Assembly (NCBI GenBank): GCA_031374125.1
Contig: JANMFM010000048.1
Span: forward strand, 1-46,492
Direction of reading: 5' to 3'
Origin: JAEYZS01 sp031374125
GTDB taxonomy: Bacteria; Bdellovibrionota; Bdellovibrionia; Bdellovibrionales; JAEYZS01
Length of the DNA: 46,492 nucleotides
The translations under genes and the position numbers were made by a program. Each line of letters starts with the position of its first letter. Position 1 is the stretch's first letter. Below the pieces are notes generated by a model. The model was not told the DNA's origin and made no database searches. It saw only the letters and a program-made list of their open reading frames with translations. This document shows, one piece after another, positions 42,640 to 46,492 of this stretch.

Positions 42640-44358
42640 TTAAATTGAAAATGATTTTGGGATTCCTTTTGGAATTGCGCTTAGTAATTTCTTTGTGTAG
42701 TCGTGTTGAGGATTTTCGTAGATGGAAATTGCATCAGCTTTTTCTACCACTTTACCGTTGTACATGACTGCAACTTCGTCGGCGATGAATTTCACGACGG
42801 CTAGATCATGAGAAATGAAAATGTAAGTTAAGTTCATTTCTTTTTGTAGATCTAAAAGTAAGTTTAAAATTTGCGCTTGGATCGAAACGTCAAGAGCCGA
42901 AACGGATTCATCGCAAACTATAAAGTCTGGTTGAACCGCTAATGCTCTAGCGATACAAATTCTTTGTCTTTGGCCGCCGGAGAACTCGTGCGGGTATCTG
43001 TTTAAGAATTTCTTATCAAGACCAACCTTGTCCATTAAGGCTGCTGCCATGTCCATGCGTTCGTTTTTGTCTTTTCCAAGACTATGGATCGTCATGGGTT
43101 CCATGATCGCGCTTGCGATAGTCATTCTTGGATTTAAAGAAGCATACGGATCTTGGAAAATGATCTGCATTTTTCTTCTGAGTTTTCTTAAGTCTGCAGA
43201 GTTGAGTGAGGGAATGTCCACGCCATTGTATTTGATTTGTCCTTCTGTTGGTTCGATCAATCTTAAGATTGTTCTACCAAGAGTTGATTTACCGCAACCG
43301 GATTCTCCTACGAGACCAAGGGTTCTGCCTTTTCTAACTTGAAGAGAAACACCATCAACAGCTTTTACTAGAGATTTTACTCCGCCGAAAATTCCGCCTT
43401 TGATGGGGAAATGTTTTTTCACATCTGTAAGTTCTAGTAAGATCGGGCTATCGTTTCCGATAGGCTTGATCACTTTTTGTTGAGCGTGAGCTGCAACGTC
43501 GAAAGTTTTTTCTTTTCCATCCGCTGACATAAAGTCACTCACGGTTGGAAGTCTGACGGGATTTCTTTCAAGGGATGGGCGACAAGCGAGTAACCCTTTG
43601 GTGTAAGGATGTTTCGGTGATCTGAAGATCTGCTCGGTTGTTCCTTTTTCTACGATATCACCACGATACATAACAACAACTTCATCGGCGATATCGGCAA
43701 TCACACCAAGATCATGCGTGATGAAGAGCATGCTCATTTTGTATTTCTTTTGGAGGTCGTGAAGGAGTTCTAAGATTTGTTTTTGAATGGTGACGTCAAG
43801 GGCTGTTGTCGGTTCATCGGCAATGAGAAGCACGGGATTGCAAGCAATCGCCATGGCAATCATGATTCTTTGTCTTTGACCGCCCGACATTTCGTGTGGG
43901 TAAGCCTTAATTCTTTTTTCAGGATCGGGGATGCCCACTTGGTGCATAAGATCTAAAGTTTTTTGGTAAGCTTCGCTCTTTGAAACATTTTGGTGAAGAA
44001 GAATAGTTTCCGCGATCTGGTCCCCAACTGTGAACACTGGGTTTAAGGAAGTCATTGGCTCTTGGAAGATCATAGAAATTTTATTTCCACGGATCTCGCG
44101 CATTTTAGATTCACGAAGTTTTAGTAGATCTGTTCCATCGAAAGTGATTGATCCACTTGCTATCTCGCCCGGAGGATTTGGAATCAAACGCATGATGGAA
44201 AGGGAGGTGACAGACTTTCCGGATCCCGATTCTCCAACCAGTCCAACCGTTTTTCCGCGTGGAATATTGAACGAGATGTTCTTTACGGCATTAACGACAC
44301 CGTCATCGGTTTTGAAATTGATGGATAGATTTTTTACTTCTACTAAGTTCTCTGACAT
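42640..44358 (-). CDS. Fused peptide-type ABC transporter ATPase (two ATP-binding domains)
   Basis: The 572-residue protein joins two complete OppD/OppF- (DppD/DppF-) type ATPases. Domain 1 has GESGSGKS (about 41-48), MSGGQRQR and LIADEPTTALD; domain 2 has GESGCGKS, FSGGQRQR and VCDESVSALD. After domain 1 there is the segment RNPVRLPTV, typical of the C-terminal extension of peptide transporter ATPases. Such fusions (YejF/GsiA type) drive uptake of peptides, glutathione or similar solutes. No permease or binding-protein gene is nearby, so partners lie elsewhere. Confidence 0.92.
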   Translation of the reverse strand: MSENLVEVKNLSINFKTDDGVVNAVKNISFNIPRGKTVGLVGESGSGKSVTSLSIMRLIPNPPGEIASGSITFDGTDLLKLRESKMREIRGNKISMIFQEPMTSLNPVFTVGDQIAETILLHQNVSKSEAYQKTLDLMHQVGIPDPEKRIKAYPHEMSGGQRQRIMIAMAIACNPVLLIADEPTTALDVTIQKQILELLHDLQKKYKMSMLFITHDLGVIADIADEVVVMYRGDIVEKGTTEQIFRSPKHPYTKGLLACRPSLERNPVRLPTVSDFMSADGKEKTFDVAAHAQQKVIKPIGNDSPILLELTDVKKHFPIKGGIFGGVKSLVKAVDGVSLQVRKGRTLGLVGESGCGKSTLGRTILRLIEPTEGQIKYNGVDIPSLNSADLRKLRRKMQIIFQDPYASLNPRMTIASAIMEPMTIHSLGKDKNERMDMAAALMDKVGLDKKFLNRYPHEFSGGQRQRICIARALAVQPDFIVCDESVSALDVSIQAQILNLLLDLQKEMNLTYIFISHDLAVVKFIADEVAVMYNGKVVEKADAISIYENPQHDYTKKLLSAIPKGIPKSFSI

Positions 44359-44570
44359 TTAAAACCCCCGATGCTTTATTGTCCTCTAAAAGACTTGAAA
44401 AACTCAAACAAATCCAGTGCATAACTAAGTATTACCCATAAATTTGTCTTGTCGCGTTAATAATGAAGTGGAGTCAGAAGGAAACTGCTTCTGACGGCCA
44501 TAGATTACAATGCAAAGGTAAAGCCAATCATGCTATTTAAGCTTAAGAAAATTTCGCAGGAGAAATGCAG
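44359..44570. other. Intergenic region with a strong hairpin
   Basis: These 212 bases between divergent genes hold GTCAGAAG (44473-44480) pairing with CTTCTGAC (44488-44495) around GAAACTG, about 75 bases before the methyltransferase start. No T-run follows, so it is more like a leader structure or binding site than a terminator. I see no open frame that I would support. Confidence 0.45.
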
Positions 44571-45218
44571 ATGAGAGTTTGGGATGAGAAAGAACATTTT
44601 ATTCAAAAGTACTACGTAAAAGAAGCACCGCTATTTTTGGAAATGAGAGAAACCGCCAAAGTTAAGAAATGTGACCACATGATGGTGGCTCCTAGCGAAG
44701 CGAGACTTTTGCAATCGTTGGTGGAAGTGCATGACTCTAAAAAAATCGTCGAGATCGGATGTCTTTACGGATATTCCGCGATCTACATGGCTCAAGGAAT
44801 TTCTGGAGAAGGAAAAGTATGGACTCTAGAAAAAAATACGGAGAATGCTGAGTATGCGCAGAGATTTTTCGATAAGTCAGAAGTGAAAAATAAAATTGAA
44901 TTGGTTATTGGAGATGCACACAAAAATTTAAAAAATTTAGAAAAATATGGACCGTTTGATTGTGTATTTATTGATGCAGATAAAGCAGGGTATCCGGAAT
45001 ATTTATTGTGGGCCGAAAAGAATGTGAGAAAAGGTGGATTAATTATTGCTGACAATACATTCTTAGGTGGATCAATGTGGGGAGCAGAGCAAGAAGGATA
45101 TTCTAAAACACAAATCTCTGCGATGACGAAATTCCACGAAGCCTTCTCAGATCCAAAACGATTCAAATCTGTTATTTATCCAAGTCACGATGGAATTTCT
45201 GTTGGGATTAAAATTTAA
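44571..45218 (+). CDS. SAM-dependent O-methyltransferase (COMT/CCoAOMT-like)
   Basis: AGGAG stands eight bases before ATG 44571 and only two before ATG 44565, so 44571 is chosen (215 residues). The SAM motif VEIGCLYGYSAIYMAQ, acidic VWTLEKN, FIDADKAGYPEYLLWAEKNVRKGGLIIADN and LGG are the hallmarks of the caffeoyl-CoA/catechol O-methyltransferase family (COG4122), which uses a divalent metal. The substrate is unknown. The next gene starts immediately after its stop codon. Confidence 0.85.
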   Translation: MRVWDEKEHFIQKYYVKEAPLFLEMRETAKVKKCDHMMVAPSEARLLQSLVEVHDSKKIVEIGCLYGYSAIYMAQGISGEGKVWTLEKNTENAEYAQRFFDKSEVKNKIELVIGDAHKNLKNLEKYGPFDCVFIDADKAGYPEYLLWAEKNVRKGGLIIADNTFLGGSMWGAEQEGYSKTQISAMTKFHEAFSDPKRFKSVIYPSHDGISVGIKI

Positions 45219-46412
45219 ATGTTTTTTCCGGCATCTCCATTTATTACATGCCCAAATTGTTCTAATAATACATTTGGTGTATTAGATATAGAGCCTTCTT
45301 GGTACAAGAGAAGATGTGCAAAATGTGATTATCCTAGAGGAACTGGCAAAGAAGCAATTTATGAACTCCCTGAAATCAATAAAAAACTTGTTTACCTGGA
45401 TCAATCAATACTTAGTAATTTTATGAAAGCTTTGAATCCAAAGGCGAATCGTGCACACAAAGTTGATCCAAAATGGAAAGACTTATTTTCAGATGTAGAT
45501 GAGCTGGTAAAAATGCAAGCAATTATCTGCCCAGATTCGGAAGTCCATAGAGCAGAATCAATTGTTTTTGAATACGGAGAGGATGTAAAAAGAATTTATG
45601 AACTTTTAAGCCGAGGACTTACATTTTACGATACAAACCAGATATGGTTTAATCAACATTGCAAACTCATAACTGCTTTTATTGAAGGAAAGCCTTTCTG
45701 TGAAGTTGGGTACACGAATGATGAGGCTATATCCAAAACTGTAAATGACTGGCAAAAGCAAATCTTAGTTACAGTACCTCTTACTAAGGATCCGAATTGG
45801 ATTAAGCTCTACAAAGAAAATAAAAAACAAAAGCATAATCGATTGTCTGAACTATTTGAAAAGTGGAAAAAGCTCCCCCAACGCAAGTTCGAAGATTGGT
45901 TTAAGATTGAGATTGAAGAAGGTAATCTAATAGCAAAAGAAAGATTTAAAGAAGGCTTGAGTAATTTCATAGTAAGAAAATTTGGTGACAGTAAAGGCAG
46001 CCAAAAGCTCGTTGAAGAATACTTTAATTCAAATTATCCGGAACAAGCACCTTATTCGCGAATTGATTGTGCCTTATTTGCAATTCTTGCCAAGAAAGCA
46101 AATTACGGAATGAAAAAGCTAAAGGATGAAGGGGTATTGAACGATTTCAAAGCTCTATCCACTATACTTCCTTATTGTGATGCAGTAATTGTTGATAACC
46201 AAACAGCTGGATTTTTAAAAGAAATACCAAAGGGAGTGCTAAATTATAAGTCTGTAGTTTTTAGCAATGCTGAGTTAGATAAATTCAAAGATTATTTGAG
46301 ACAAATTAAATTAGATTTATCTCCCGCTCATATAGATAAAGTAAATGAAATATATAGTCCTGAAAGCTTGAAGCCTTACCTTACAGTTTTTGAGGGCATG
46401 TCCCAGGTTTAG
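45219..46412 (+). CDS. Zinc-ribbon plus PIN-like nuclease domain protein (tentative)
   Basis: The ATG directly follows the methyltransferase TAA, with no ribosome site of its own. Of 397 residues, C11-x2-C14 and C33-x2-C36 form a zinc ribbon. From residue 57 the pattern KLVYLDQSILSNFMKA, with Asp61 after a strand, looks like the start of a PIN domain. Acidic residues follow in ICPDSEVHRAES, SRIDCALFAIL and LPYCDAVIVDNQTAGFL, matching the scattered Asp positions of PIN-type RNases. A long charged helical insert (about 190-270) lies between them. The function is not known; an RNase or a defence-related nuclease is possible. The gene is AT-rich and close to the window end. Confidence 0.55.
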   Translation: MFFPASPFITCPNCSNNTFGVLDIEPSWYKRRCAKCDYPRGTGKEAIYELPEINKKLVYLDQSILSNFMKALNPKANRAHKVDPKWKDLFSDVDELVKMQAIICPDSEVHRAESIVFEYGEDVKRIYELLSRGLTFYDTNQIWFNQHCKLITAFIEGKPFCEVGYTNDEAISKTVNDWQKQILVTVPLTKDPNWIKLYKENKKQKHNRLSELFEKWKKLPQRKFEDWFKIEIEEGNLIAKERFKEGLSNFIVRKFGDSKGSQKLVEEYFNSNYPEQAPYSRIDCALFAILAKKANYGMKKLKDEGVLNDFKALSTILPYCDAVIVDNQTAGFLKEIPKGVLNYKSVVFSNAELDKFKDYLRQIKLDLSPAHIDKVNEIYSPESLKPYLTVFEGMSQV

Positions 46413-46492
46413 TTGAAATTTAAAGGTTGAGTGGCTCAATCAAACTGTGTTTTCAATAAGTTGCAACACTTGTGAAACCAGAAAAAAAGATA

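Noticed and set aside
44030..44362. Open frames opposite the fused ABC ATPase
   Set aside because: They mirror conserved ATPase motifs on the other strand and are shadows.
44473..44495. SAM riboswitch before the methyltransferase gene
   Set aside because: There is a single hairpin only; the multi-helix core and conserved bases of known SAM riboswitches are missing.
1..46492. tRNA, rRNA, CRISPR arrays and insertion sequences
   Set aside because: No cloverleaf-like segment, regularly spaced repeat array, transposase or terminal repeats were seen by reading; a tRNAscan or repeat search was not possible.

Overview
The window is AT-rich, densely packed bacterial DNA and looks chromosomal: recA, alaS, recX, trmB, trxB, mutY, nth, pcnB and tatA are present, and there is no transposase, integrase, rRNA, tRNA or CRISPR array that I could find. 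Paired Sec-type signal peptides, lipoproteins, PqiA/PqiB-like proteins, an outer-membrane barrel and several PilZ proteins point to a Gram-negative didermal organism. The mix (PilZ proteins, secreted proteins with an N-terminal Cys-x-x-Leu-Phe motif, thiamine import, adenosine salvage, murein-type carboxypeptidase, DEAD-box helicase with a basic tail) best fits a Bdellovibrio-like lineage of the Bdellovibrionota. This assignment is inference and was not tested by any search.

Layout. 1-3.1 kb: a PilZ protein cut by the window edge, then a leftward operon (GNAT protein, Cys-rich lipoprotein, crotonase). 3.1-4.1 kb: a single-cluster ferredoxin overlapping nth. 4.2-9.2 kb: the most unusual region, a run of exported proteins: a gene split by an in-frame stop, a phytochelatin-synthase-like papain-fold protein, a FAD/NAD(P) oxidoreductase with a Sec signal peptide, and an apparently frameshifted small gene. 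All four begin their mature parts with C-x-x-L-F. 9.3-14.5 kb: an M14 carboxypeptidase divergent from an operon of a DoxX-like protein, thiBPQ and an outer-membrane barrel. 14.5-17.5 kb: adenosine deaminase, split transketolase, TatA. 17.8-21.6 kb: pseudo-receiver/PilZ protein, exported protein, DEAD-box helicase, alpha/beta hydrolase. 21.6-28.1 kb: pcnB, PqiB/PqiA-like pair, exported protein, TolB-like lipoprotein, mutY, agmatinase-family enzyme. 28.1-31 kb: small genes and an AbiEi/AbiEii type IV toxin-antitoxin pair whose promoter is covered by two 33-bp inverted repeats. 31-36.5 kb: alaS and recX leftward, pgpA, cinA-domain and recA rightward. 36.5-42.6 kb: membrane protein, CDF transporter, trmB, lipoprotein, 2Fe-2S ferredoxin, trxB, response regulator. 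42.6-46.4 kb: fused peptide-type ABC ATPase, O-methyltransferase, and a zinc-ribbon/PIN-like protein.

How the parts fit together. Several modules suit an organism that scavenges from other cells: thiamine import (thiBPQ plus a coupled barrel), adenosine deamination, agmatine-type ureohydrolysis, peptide import ATPase, M14 cell-wall peptide cleavage, and an exported PCS-like enzyme that could act on glutathione-like peptides. Genome maintenance (nth, mutY, recA, recX) and RNA metabolism (helicase, pcnB, trmB, alaS) make up the rest. At the DNA level several starts have no Shine-Dalgarno sequence but have a -10 box six to nine bases before the ATG, which suggests leaderless transcripts. No gene-free stretch exceeds about 300 bases; the larger gaps are described individually.
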